64,000 nucleotides of DNA from NCBI RefSeq assembly GCF_016097555.1, contig NC_054701.1, positions 65,807,857 to 65,871,856 on the forward strand, written 5' to 3'. Below are positions 58,097 to 64,000 of this stretch, piece after piece; positions within the stretch are counted from its first letter, which is position 1, and the number at the start of each line of letters is the position of its first letter. This DNA comes from Gigantopelta aegis (Eukaryota > Mollusca > Gastropoda > Neomphalida > Peltospiridae). The notes below the pieces were generated by a model. The model did no database searches and was not told where the DNA came from. It saw only the letters and a list, made by a program, of their open reading frames with translations. The position numbers and the translations under genes were made by a program.

Positions 58097-58270
58097 CTAA
58101 ATCTATAGAGGAAAACAAAAACATATCTAGAAATGAGGAAACCACGGACAAAACAAGGAGACAAGATCTCAAAGAATACCTGTTAGAAATCGAGGGACGA
58201 AGCCAATGAACCATAACAGCAAAATCCAACGACACGTGTAACCCGCGGTTCCAGGTAACTTGCAGGCCAT
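45693..58270 (-). CDS. FAMeT-domain, six-EGF, putatively GPI-anchored surface protein; nine exons
   Basis: Model (- strand): 58270-58180, 56653-56198, 55047-54910, 52209-52069, 51868-51731, 49757-49620, 48578-48441, 46212-46066, 45853-45693; 1548 bp, 515 residues. Every intron is GT-AG and phase 1, and all joins stay in frame. Residues 1-30 (MACKLPGTAGYT..WILLLWFIG) are a signal peptide. Residues about 31-182 form a FAMeT-type domain (Methyltransf_FA): TYFVVLLGSGNNGKINGIK and FWVTWNDKGNIKVGRGTD are its usual hallmarks; such domains are mostly extracellular and no methylation is implied. Six EGF-like modules of 46-49 residues follow with about eight cysteines each (CGHC, CQAGWVGQNC types), as in MEGF10/scavenger-F proteins. 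The last exon ends in a lysine-rich stem and a 17-residue hydrophobic tail (FAEICVLFVITSLVLFL) with nothing after it, as in GPI-anchor signals. A cell-surface recognition role is inference. I do not know a named orthologue. Confidence 0.82.
46066..46212 (-). CDS. FAMeT-EGF exon 8 (EGF 6)
   Basis: Acceptor TTTCTCTTTAG, donor AAGG|GTAAGA. 147 bp; CRGGTYGRNCLSKCGRCGDD and CALESYGSRC. The usual GW before the last cysteine is replaced by ESYGSR. Confidence 0.85.
46626..46905 (-). repeat. SINE-A', tail 1
   Basis: TTTAACGACACCATTAGAGC to GAGGTGGTTCGATCCTACG and the head CGATCGCTCTACCTACTGAC. The tRNA-like head (own strand) is GTCAGTAGGTAGAGCGATCG. It lies just 5' of exon 8's intron start region. 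Confidence 0.85.
47206..48133. mobile_element. Fold-back element built of GTCAAAACGGCC arrays, 9-bp target duplication
   Basis: TTATAAAAT occurs at 47206-47214 and 48125-48133. Inside, GTCAAAACGGCC-like motifs repeat about six times at the left end (47220-47345), and their complement GGCCGTTTTGAC repeats about nine times at the right end (47950-48120). Total 910 bp. The centre holds an internal direct repeat (AATTAAGACCACCAATT at about 47493 and 47794) and (GT)n/poly-G. Nine-base duplications suggest a Mutator-like parent; no transposase is present. Intron of the FAMeT-EGF gene. Confidence 0.85.
48317..48737. repeat. Segment duplicated with 51610-52020 (EGF exon unit)
   Basis: About 415 bp including exon 7 and flanking intron is nearly identical to the block around exon 5. 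The few differences include single substitutions and a small indel. Confidence 0.92.
48441..48578 (-). CDS. FAMeT-EGF exon 7 (EGF 5)
   Basis: Acceptor TTTCTGCTCCAG, donor AATGG|GTAACA. Near-identical to exon 5, including about 280 bp of intron around it. Confidence 0.9.
48740..49135. other. Intron, no feature
   Basis: AT-rich intron sequence with no recognised repeat. Confidence 0.4.
49141..49513 (+). repeat. SINE-A, tail 1, with internal duplication
   Basis: Full length from GACGTAGGATAGCGGTAAAT to GGTGTCGTTAAACAATACAA. The CCAGCC...ACTGGTATATCAAA block occurs twice (49240 and 49320). Confidence 0.88.
49620..49757 (-). CDS. FAMeT-EGF exon 6 (EGF 4)
   Basis: Acceptor GATGTTTCAG, donor CGAG|GTAAAA. 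138 bp; GCENGTFGKDCSSVCGHC and CQAGWVGQNC. Confidence 0.88.
49955..50443 (+). repeat. Two head-to-tail SINE-A copies (tail 1 then tail 2)
   Basis: The first copy, 49977-50200, stops at AGACTATATGTAAAAAAAAA. A second copy starts at GGGCTATTTCTCGTTCCAGC (about 50204) without its head and ends with GTGTTGAGTGCTTCGTTAAA. Confidence 0.85.
50450..51000. other. Intron with a local direct repeat
   Basis: ATACAAAGATACTGTGGAAT...TTTTAGAG at about 50455 recurs at about 50830. The block GTCAAACCAAAC...GGGACGGACTATAA at about 50770-50815 resembles 21175-21255, so it is an interspersed repeat of unknown class. Confidence 0.5.
51006..51297 (-). repeat. SINE-B, full length
   Basis: TTTCGTGCTTATATCCAATT, GTCTGGGCTGTCTGTCCAGG, CCGGGCTGCGAACCC and AGTCCGATGGCTT-like head on the opposite strand. 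Confidence 0.9.
51610..52020. repeat. Partner of 48317-48737 (EGF exon unit)
   Basis: See partner. The two blocks lie 3290 bp apart in direct orientation, each followed upstream in the gene by a GCENGTFG-type EGF exon (52069 and 49620). Confidence 0.92.
51731..51868 (-). CDS. FAMeT-EGF exon 5 (EGF 3)
   Basis: Acceptor TTTCTGCTCCAG, donor AATGG|GTAACA. 138 bp; CVGGWFGENCRQSCGRCD and CQPGFTGPDC. Differs from exon 7 by one residue (S for T). Confidence 0.9.
52069..52209 (-). CDS. FAMeT-EGF exon 4 (EGF 2)
   Basis: Acceptor AACGTTTCAG, donor GAAG|GTAAGA. 141 bp; GCENGTFGEDCSSLCGHC and CQAGWVGQNC. Paralogue of exon 6. Confidence 0.88.
52283..52590. mobile_element. MITE-2 copy with (GT)n
   Basis: Starts CCATAGGCGTAGGGGACGG and ends GCCCATATGCCTATGCCC, inverted ends; carries (GT)n/poly-G at 52311-52347. 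Confidence 0.65.
53030..53360. mobile_element. MITE-2 copy
   Basis: GCCATAGGCGTACGGACTCC at one end and CATACGCTTATGCGAGTGGC at the other. Interior GAATCTGGACAACATTA and ATATCTTTCGTTTTTGCCCG. Confidence 0.7.
53340..53446. repeat. Small fold-back element
   Basis: GCCGTTAAATACCATTTATC is mirrored by GCTAAACGGTATCTAACGGA. An inverted relative lies at 63440-63535, also beside a MITE-2 copy. Confidence 0.65.
53557..54355. repeat. Tandem duplication, unit about 390 bp, containing small hairpins
   Basis: CCAATTATCAACAATATGCA recurs at about 53557 and 53935. Each unit has AACGGTATCTAACGGACAC-type fold-back pieces and a hairpin element from TTACGTTCAYCGGGGTATGA to TTTCATACCCARATTAACGT (53820-53930, 54238-54343). 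Unit 2 carries a poly-G run (54215-54236). Confidence 0.85.
54360..54880. other. Intron with several TGACGTCA-like motifs
   Basis: AATGACGTCATCC, CTGACGTCGTAA, GGATGACGTAATA and AATTACGTCGTTT cluster at 54474-54640. They resemble CRE/AP-1 half sites; function unknown. Confidence 0.35.
54910..55047 (-). CDS. FAMeT-EGF exon 3 (EGF 1)
   Basis: Acceptor TTTTGCTAG, donor GAAA|GTAAGC. 138 bp; encodes DCRPGTYGLDC, KCGHCKCGTTC and CAPGWGGLNC. One extra cysteine compared with the other modules. Confidence 0.88.
55062..55145 (-). repeat. SINE-C tail fragment
   Basis: (GAAT)n then GTTTCACGACATCCCAGCAC. It lies directly upstream of EGF exon 1's acceptor. Confidence 0.65.
55331..55500. repeat. Hairpin element of about 150 bp and (TTGTA)n
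   Basis: ATACTAAACGAGCTTGTCTA is mirrored by AGACAAGTTCGTTTAGTAT; arms of about 48 bp are nearly complementary. (TTGTA)n follows at 55482-55515. Confidence 0.8.
55806..56078 (-). repeat. SINE-A, tail 1, nearly full length
   Basis: GTTTAACGACACTACTAGAG to GCTATCGATCCCAGACCG and CGAACGCTTTAGCCC. Absent from the other duplication arm, so it inserted later. Confidence 0.88.
56198..56653 (-). CDS. FAMeT-EGF exon 2 (FAMeT domain)
   Basis: Acceptor ATAAACACAG, donor ATCAG|GTTAGT. 152 codons, GC-richer than its surroundings. A decayed inverted copy lies at 62032-62470. Confidence 0.9.
56776..57025. repeat. Local direct repeat of about 95 bp
   Basis: TTTGCCTGTGGAATATGTTA at about 56778 and TTTGCCTGTTGGAATATATT at about 56931, each followed by ACAGACAATCTGTTA and AAATCTGATTGCCACAGA. 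Confidence 0.8.
57375..57662 (-). repeat. SINE-B, full length
   Basis: ATTTCATTTCAACTTATTTT, CGTGCTTATATCCAATTAAG, CCGGGCTGCGAACACTG and CCACTGCGCCACCGAGGCC. Confidence 0.9.
58010..58090. repeat. (GA)n microsatellite at the duplication boundary
   Basis: About 38 GA units; the other arm has (CT)n at 61434-61499. Confidence 0.95.
58180..58270 (-). CDS. FAMeT-EGF exon 1 (signal peptide)
   Basis: ATG in AAGGAATGGCC (G at -3 and +4). 30 codons plus one base, donor ACAG|GTATTC. Overlooked by length-limited frame searches in this frame. Confidence 0.72.
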
Positions 58271-58348
58271 TCCTTAGTTGATATTCTTTCTTAAAACTCT
58301 GTGACAGGAATGTTTATTTTTAGGCACTTTCAGAATGGATAGCACATA

Positions 58349-58359
58349 CCTTTTATATA
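58349..58359 (-). promoter_or_regulatory. TATA box of the FAMeT-EGF gene, probably SINE-derived
   Basis: TATATAAAAGG on the - strand, 79 bp before the start codon. The surrounding CCTGATATATAAAAGG and GGTATGTGCTATCC match the SINE-A block CTGGTATATCAAAGG...GGTATGTGCTATCC. Confidence 0.55.
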
Positions 58360-58479
58360 TCAGGCGAAGAGCATTGATTGATGGCAAACTGAAAAGTGAG
58401 TTGTTATTGGCGTTTTTAGTGTGCGTGCTATCTGACGCGGCGCGAGCTTAGCACGGGCGCGTAACACAGAAAATGGTTA

Positions 58480-58700
58480 TCAATAGGGTTATTCCACGGT
58501 ACCTCATACATATTTCAAGCACAAGGCTACTTGACACAGTGGTACTAGATGAAATAGAATTGCATACATTTTAAGCCCAGATAAAACATTTTATCACCAA
58601 TCACAGGATTTGTGGTGTTCATTTCTCTATCAAACGTTGGGTGCACATCGAACTTTGACCCAGCCGGAAGTTATCTGGCGTAGTACTACCTAAATTACCC
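58480..58700 (-). repeat. Repeat E, copy 3
   Basis: Inverted relative to copies 1 and 2: CAGTGGTACTAGATGAAATA, TTTATCACCAATCACAGG and GACCCAGCCGGAAGTTAT, ending GTAGTACTACCTAAATTA. It lies about 130 bp upstream of the FAMeT-EGF promoter. Confidence 0.78.
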
Positions 58701-58719
58701 GAACAATTTTGAAATTCAG

Positions 58720-60300
58720 AACATGTAATCACTATTTACCCATAGAAACAGAACGCTGTAATAGCACCCCAGTCGAAAACAGATTATGTACTTTGTGCGA
58801 AGCAAAAAAGATAGTTGAGATGAGTATCACTACTTATTTAAATATAATTAGTTCATGAACACACGCAAAAGGCTTATAAAGCCATATAATTTTTTTTTAA
58901 AAAAACTAACATACTTAAATTCAAAGAACTGTTTAATTATAATACCATAAGCAACTTCAGTAAAATATCAAAATTCATATTCGAAATTGCAAGTAAAGTC
59001 AGTAAACCATAGAGACATCTCAAATATTATTTGATAGTTATAAAAATATTGACTTGTAAAAATCTTTCTGCTATATTTGATTGTCTTGTCACCATGTGTC
59101 TTCATTTTTGAAAATGTGTACATAGCTGTTTTGAATTATGTATATATTCTATAAAGGACTCCTGTTGTCATCTTGTCACTATAAATACCCATAGTACAAT
59201 AATTCCTCATAGTGCTGTTGTTTGGCGGCCTGAGTGTACCGAAATAAAATTTCAAAGTTTTAAAGTTAATTAAATGTCCACTAGTCTATGAATTTTAGTA
59301 GCCTAGTAAGTGGCTTATAGTCATCTGATACGAACCTAACAGCAAGCAATGCTTGTATGCAATAGTAACGAAAATACAGGTATTTAGAATTCTAAAAATT
59401 GACTAAAAATGTAACATCATTTACTAAGGAATTTCCCAAATAGCAGAGTTTCTATATGGGCATGGCAGTTTATGGTAACCGCACACGCACCGCGTCAAAA
59501 AATACGCTAATGGTAAACAACACTTAGTCTATCCTACAGGCGTGGTATGTGTTGTCCTGCCTAAACGTTAATAGGAGAAAATATTGTCTTGCCCAATATT
59601 ACAATTTCGTACAGTATATTAAGCTAGAAAACCTGACGCATATTTTTGTGTCTATAATGAAGTTTTAATGGAAATATGTATGCCTAAATTTGTATAATTC
59701 GATCTGTATAATACATAAACTACATGTAATTTGTTCTTATAATAATTCTTAACACTGGAGCCTTAAAACAAAATAATGATAGGTCTAATTTATTGTATGT
59801 TTCCCTTATGTACGTGCATACGTCTGATTGAAAAATCTGCAGTAGAAAATAAAATGGTCTTACCTGCTAGAAGAAAAGTTGCAAAACAGTGTAACAACTT
59901 GTCTCAGAGATCGTAAATGTCAAATATTAGCAAGAACTTATTATTTCTTGGCACGCTAAGTTTGTGAAATAGCTTTGAAAAGTGCAGTGATATGAAGATT
60001 TACGTTCCTATGTAGTTTTAAAATGTAAAATACAATAGGGCGCCAACTGGCATATTACATTAAACCCTGTTTTAATAGTCACTTTACTACGAAACGAAAA
60101 AGAAGAAAAGAGAATAGTGTGTACCCGTAAAACTCGAAGTTACGCCTACCTGTTATTATACGAACTTGTATTAGCATTGAAAAACAATTCTGCAACGAAA
60201 ACCGAAAATGACTTTTTAAATCTGTTTATTAATTTTTTGGGGGTAACTTAATCCAATGATATAAGTTTATTTGGTGCTGCCTAAAAAGTCCCGTTTTCCA
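58720..60300. other. No supported feature
   Basis: About 1.6 kb of AT-rich sequence in the spacer of the inverted duplication. No second signal-peptide exon for the mirrored FAMeT copy was found on the + strand. Confidence 0.4.
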
Positions 60301-60309
60301 AATATATTT

Positions 60310-60475
60310 TTAAGAAAGAAAAACAAAAGACAGGAAGAAAGAAAAAAGAAAGAAAAAAAGAAGGAACGAAAGAAAACAAAAAGAAAGAAAGTAAAGAATA
60401 AATAAAGAGAAAGAAAGAAACAAACAAAAAGAAAGAAAAAAAAAAAAGAGAAAAAAAAAAAGAGAGAAAGAAATG
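60310..60475. repeat. (GAAA)n purine-rich tract
   Basis: Imperfect GAAA repeats of about 165 bp. Confidence 0.92.
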
Positions 60476-60567
60476 GCCTTTGTTATTGTAATCTTATCCT
60501 TTGACACATTGACTACCATATATTACAGGCGATGATCAACAAAAGACAAATATAGGATATTATAAAT

Positions 60568-60724
60568 GGGGGCGGGACGTAGCCCAGTGGTAAAGCGCTC
60601 GATTGATGTGTGGTCGGTCTGGGATCGATCCCCATCGGTGGGCCCATTGGGCTATATCTCGTTCCAGCCAGTACACCACGACTGGTATACCAAAGGCCGT
60701 AGTATGTGCTATCCTGTCTGTGGG
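60568..60724 (+). repeat. SINE-A 5' half
   Basis: GGGGGCGGGACGTAGCCCAG, GGTAAAGCGCTCG, GGGATCGATCCCCATCGG, then to ATCCTGTCTGTGGGG, where it stops abruptly against a LINE fragment. The rare case of a copy lacking its 3' end. Confidence 0.88.
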
Positions 60725-61010
60725 GTCCTTCTTCAAGATTAATGAATGGGGGTCAAGTATGTATGACCGATGCGAGCACGACACAAGACTATTTCATCCT
60801 TCCTGCACTGCCACTATCCCAACACTGGCTTGATAGCATGAAGCGAGTTCGCAACCGCACCGTCCCCATCAATTTGCCAAGTCGAAAAGGGGAATTGGTG
60901 TTTAAAATCAGTATAAGGCACACCAACCCTAGCATGAGGTAAATCCAAAGCAGACTTGGCAGTTGAATCTGCCTTTCCATTACCCGTGATGATACTGCAT
61001 ACTGAACCAA
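60725..61010 (-). pseudogene. LINE fragment: C-terminal RNase H region
   Basis: On the - strand the frame gives GNGKADSTAKSALDLP, VGVPYTDFKH, ANSLHAIKPVLG, CRKDEIVLCRARIGHTYLT and LLKKD. The order GNxxAD, later WQ...CRxDExxLxRxRIGHxxLT is that of the RNase H end of I/Nimb/R1-like non-LTR retrotransposons. Stops and frame changes interrupt it. No reverse transcriptase lies beside it. Confidence 0.75.
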
Positions 61011-61357
61011 TAACACGAATGGCCTGTTCATCTAGTCCATTACATGATGTTTAATTGTTTTTTCATTAGCCCTCACGCCTCTTTGATTCACAAATGCCTT
61101 TAAGACAATCGAATTTTGGTAATGTATCTATTTTGGTACGATAATCTCGTCAAATAGGTTTCGAAGTAAAAATTAACTTTAAATAATGTATAAAATTGGC
61201 ACCTAGGAAAGTTTATAATATCCGAATGCTTATAGGATTTGGAATCGACATATTGATTAGTGTAGATGAACCCCATACGTTTATGAATTTCAGCCACCCG
61301 CATGACGTCACTACTAACACTCTATTATGAAACTTAACATGTTTTATGTTCCAGACT

Positions 61358-61432
61358 GAAGAAAGGAAGGAAGGCAATGCTTTATTCAACGACACACTCA
61401 ACACATTGTATTTACCGTTATATGGTGTCGGA

Positions 61433-61499
<67 letters not shown>
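61358..61499 (-). repeat. SINE-A tail-2 end and (CT)n
   Basis: GAAAGGAAGGAAGGCAATGC, CACTCAACACATTGTATTT and GTTATATGGTGTCGGACAT lead straight into a CT run of about 66 bp. Confidence 0.85.
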
Positions 61500-61501
<2 letters not shown>

Positions 61502-61828
61502 CTGCCTTTCTCTCTCTTTCCTTTCTTCTTTTGTTTTAATAATGGTTCTTTTGTTGTGAGTTGAGATTGTGGATTTTTCAAATCACATTTTAAAATGCTA
61601 ATCTTTTTTGTAAATGTAGACCAATAAAAATTAAAATTAAAAATAAAGAAACATCAATATCATTTAGGATCCATGATCCTAAGGATTATCAGATTTGCTT
61701 ATTAGCTTAACAGTATTTTATTAATATAATTCAACAGACAAAGTTGTTCACCCAAAAACCGTAAGATATAAATATACATGTATACACCACGAATGTTATC
61801 TATGGATACATATTTTATTTATATTTCA

Positions 61829-61862
<34 letters not shown>

Positions 61863-62810
61863 TATTTATTTATTTATATTTTTATTTATCTATTTATTTA
61901 TTTATTTATATAACTATGTTTTTTTAAAATTTATTTATCTAAGTTTTATTTATTTTCTTATTCCTTCATTTATTCATTCGTCCATTCATTCATCCATGCC
62001 TTCTTTCCTTCCTTTTTATGGATAAACACAGAGCGTGAAGTCGACTTTGAAACTGATGGTAAAATGTCGGTTCAGCTTGTGAATAATAAGGGTATACCAA
62101 TAACTGGAGAAGGCAAGGTCTACCTGCAAATTAAAGGCTGTGGAAATGCTTTCCTCGTCTTGACTAAGAGCGCCAAGTTCATCGCCAAACCATATTTTGT
62201 CGTTTTGCTGGGAAGTTGCAATAACGGTAAAATGAACGGAATTAATGAGAACTGTGTCTCGTGCAACCAGTTCCAGGTTACGATAGACGAGAAACTGTTG
62301 GACTGTAACAGATTCGTCAAGTTCTGGGTGACGTGGAACGACAAAGGAAACATCAAGTTTGGTCCTGGAACGGATATCACCAACAGGCCTTTATTAGAGT
62401 ACCTCGTTTTATATCAACTATCTGAGCCTGATATCGTCCATTTACAAAGTACAGTGGAAAATTATATCAGGTTTAGCATGATCATGTTTCATTTAGCTTT
62501 CAACAATGTACTCCTAAACAGTACGAACCTCGCCATTTAAAGGGAGTTTTCACTCTGGCACCCCCACCACTCCCCTGAGACTAGTTCAAGGAGTGTCATT
62601 TTAGCTGCCCTTAGCATGTGAATTTTAAATATATATATGTATACATATACTACAAAAGGATTAAATATCAATTCTCAATACAATAAATGGCTCCCGATAT
62701 TCTAAATTAAGGGAGGAATTAATCTTCTAATTATTAAAAACAATTTTCCACGGCGAGGTCTGAACGGTGAACTTCATCATCAACTACCTGAATCTTCTTT
62801 TATATAAAAA
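61430..62810. repeat. Right arm of the large inverted duplication
   Basis: Inverted match of 55610-58100 without its SINEs: (CT)n, TGTAGACCAATAAAAATTAA, AAAGTTGTTCACCCAAAAAC, FAMeT exon copy, AGGGAGTTTTCACTCTGG, GGAGGAATTAATCTTCTAAT and CAACTACCTGAATCTTCTTTT. Confidence 0.85.
62032..62470 (+). pseudogene. Decayed inverted copy of the FAMeT exon
   Basis: After ATAAACACAG it reads SVQLVNNKGIPITGEGKVYL and FWVTWNDKGNIKFGPGTD, close to exon 2 of the FAMeT-EGF gene. It has lost two codons near the centre (KFIAKPYF instead of KFSDKGGTYF) and 11 bp after PLLEY, which shifts the last 25 codons out of frame. The donor position reads ATCAG|GTTTAG, weaker than GTTAGT. No EGF or signal exons follow on this strand. 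A pseudo-exon is the simplest reading. Confidence 0.88.
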
Positions 62811-62837
62811 TATATATAAATAAAACAATGAAAAGCA

Positions 62838-62938
62838 TAGGTCGATCCCAGACGGACCGCGCAGCAAGCGAGCGCTTTACCACCGGGCTACGTCACGCCC
62901 CTTAAGTATTACAAAAGGCTCTGTAAATTCGGCCCATT
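62838..62938 (-). repeat. SINE-A head fragment and MITE end
   Basis: GTCGATCCCAGACGGACC, GCGAGCGCTTTACCACCGGG and CTACGTCACGCCCC are a SINE head. GGCTCTGTAAATTCGGCCC matches the end of the element at 13974-13993. Confidence 0.7.
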
Positions 62939-63204
62939 ATGATCAGCTATCGGTATTCGTAACCGTAATTGTGTGGTTGCAAAACCTCTCTATTATACCT
63001 AACGACCACTCATGTCTTATTCTCCATTTATTATCTGCATTAAAAACTTTATTAAATCTACTGATTTATTAATAGATTTTAAAAGTTCCTAGTTGCATAG
63101 TGCTGATAATTAGATACATGGATACACGACTTGCAAGTTCGTCGTATACTAGTATATAAAATAATCCATAGCTAAATTTTAAAAGGTTTTGGGTGGTTTT
63201 TTTT

Positions 63205-63295
63205 TTTTTATCGACACCACTGGAGCACATTGAATGATTAATCATCGGTTATTGGATGTCTAACATTTGGTAATTCTGACACACCGCTACCGTGG
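63205..63295 (-). repeat. SINE-A tail 1 fragment
   Basis: TCGACACCACTGGAGCACAT and ATCGGTTATTGGATGTCTAA. Confidence 0.75.
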
Positions 63296-63299
63296 AACT

Positions 63300-63425
63300 A
63301 CAAACACCAGGATGACCAGAAACACTTCAGTTCTGCGGAAATGGATAATCTGAAGAATAAAATATCAGTAACGGCTCTAATAGTGAAAAATATGTTATTT
63401 TAAACCTGGTTTTAGAGGATATGTC
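63300..63425. mobile_element. MITE-1 partial copy
   Basis: ACACCAGGATGACCAGAAAC, GGAAATGGATAATCTGAAG and ACGGCTCTAATAGTGAAAAA match MITE-1 reversed; both ends are eroded. Confidence 0.7.
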
Positions 63426-63439
63426 AGAAACAATATAAC

Positions 63440-63845
63440 AACACTCGAGTCCGTTAGATACCGTTTAGCTTTCGGTGGTTCATTATGTTTTAAGATAAAT
63501 GGTATTTAACGGTGACTCGCTTAAGCGTATGCCATGCTTAAGTCATAATTGGATATAAGCACGAAAATAAGTTGAAATAAATGAAATAAGCGTATGAGGC
63601 AGGGGGCTAGAAATCCTCAAATTCGGGCAAACACAATAGAGATATTCGGGCAAAATAAGCTGTCCGGAAACCTATTTCCATCATTCTACCCACAATACCA
63701 GATTAATTCATGTAAAAATTGAATAGTGATTGATTTGCTACCATTTTGATATACCTGTTTGACAGTAATTCTAAGACGAATAAATATTAATTTTGGGCAT
63801 TTTCATTCGTAAAAATCAGCCTGAATAGTATATATGATTGATTTG
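63440..63845. repeat. Fold-back piece, SINE-B tail scrap and MITE-2
   Basis: 63440-63535 is the inverted relative of 53340-53446. ATTGGATATAAGCACGAAAA at 63545 is a SINE-B tail. 63590-63845 is MITE-2 (GCGTATGAGGCAGGGGGC, AAATTCGGGCAAACAC). The same MITE-2/fold-back pairing occurs at 53.0-53.45 kb. Confidence 0.7.
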
Positions 63846-64000
63846 ACCTACGTTCAAAATTTTAATATTTGGATTTTATAATATTAACTGGTTTTGAATC
63901 TGACAGTACCGTCTAACACGAAATATTCGGCGTAGCAGTCATTCATTTTATTTTAGTTTGTAACCAGATTAATTTCTTTTACTAATTGCTACTTGTATTT

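Larger units (their letters stand above)
55610..58100. repeat. Left arm of a large inverted duplication
   Basis: Matches 61430-62810 inverted: TTCAGGTAGTTGATGGTGAA, the FAMeT exon, the (AAATA)n leader, TTTTGGGCTGAACAACTTTG, TTTTTATTGGTCTACATTTA and the (GA)n tract. SINE insertions (55806, 57375) enlarge this arm. Confidence 0.85.

Noticed and set aside
58008-58235. 75-codon - strand frame starting MSLDFAVMVHW
   Set aside because: It overlaps the signal-peptide exon in another frame and then translates (GA)n. The frame starting at 58270 has the better start context and joins exon 2 in phase.
62064-62540. A second functional FAMeT gene on the + strand
   Set aside because: The end of the exon is out of frame, the donor is weaker, and no signal-peptide or EGF exon was found on that strand.

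Overview
This window looks like nuclear DNA from a mollusc, more likely a gastropod or bivalve than any other group. The reasons are introns with GT/AG junctions, AT-rich intergenic DNA, and a very dense load of tRNA-headed SINEs carrying the motif CCAGTGCACCACGACTGG and tails ending GGTGTCGTTAAACA, repeats I associate with molluscan genomes. There are also many short inverted-repeat transposons, long TA/GA/CA microsatellites, a two-BIR IAP gene and a galaxin-like gene. The species cannot be named from the sequence alone. Every exon model below was built by eye from frames and splice signals.

Layout. 0-0.4 kb: possible last exon of a gene entering from the left. 0.4-6.6 kb: SINEs and an inverted-repeat element (MITE-1) split by a 1.9 kb transposon with its own inverted ends. 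7.0-11.9 kb: small secreted-protein gene on the + strand. 12-20 kb: repeats only, including SINEs inserted into SINEs with 12-bp target duplications and a 350-bp hairpin element. 20.4-24.05 kb: two-exon galaxin-like secreted protein on the + strand. 24.6-26.2 kb: full-length Tc1/mariner element with an open but internally shortened transposase. A truncated relative lies at 29.4-29.8 kb. 26.3-33 kb: repeats, a hAT-type MITE with an 8-bp target duplication, and two orphan promoter-like spots. 33.6-35.4 kb: inhibitor-of-apoptosis gene (BIR-BIR-UBA-RING) on the - strand. 36-45.3 kb: repeats, including a Tc1-like MITE with subterminal motif arrays, a fold-back element of about 1.9 kb and a satellite of about 320 bp with embedded SINEs.

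45.7-58.3 kb on the - strand carries the most distinctive gene. Nine exons join in frame into a 515-residue protein: signal peptide, a farnesoic-acid-O-methyltransferase-type (FAMeT) domain, six EGF-like modules each on its own phase-1 exon, and a hydrophobic C-terminus that looks like a GPI-anchor signal. Its promoter appears to lie in a decayed SINE, two of its EGF exons arose by a recent tandem duplication, and its FAMeT exon lies in one arm of a large inverted duplication whose other arm (61.4-62.8 kb) carries a decayed FAMeT exon facing the opposite way.

There is no sign of an operon-like plan. The recognisable genes are secreted or cell-surface proteins (small helical protein, galaxin-like, FAMeT-EGF) plus one regulator of cell death. 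Most of the remaining sequence is transposon-derived and shows repeated nesting. No CRISPR array, rRNA or credible functional tRNA gene was seen, and no virus-like element was recognised.
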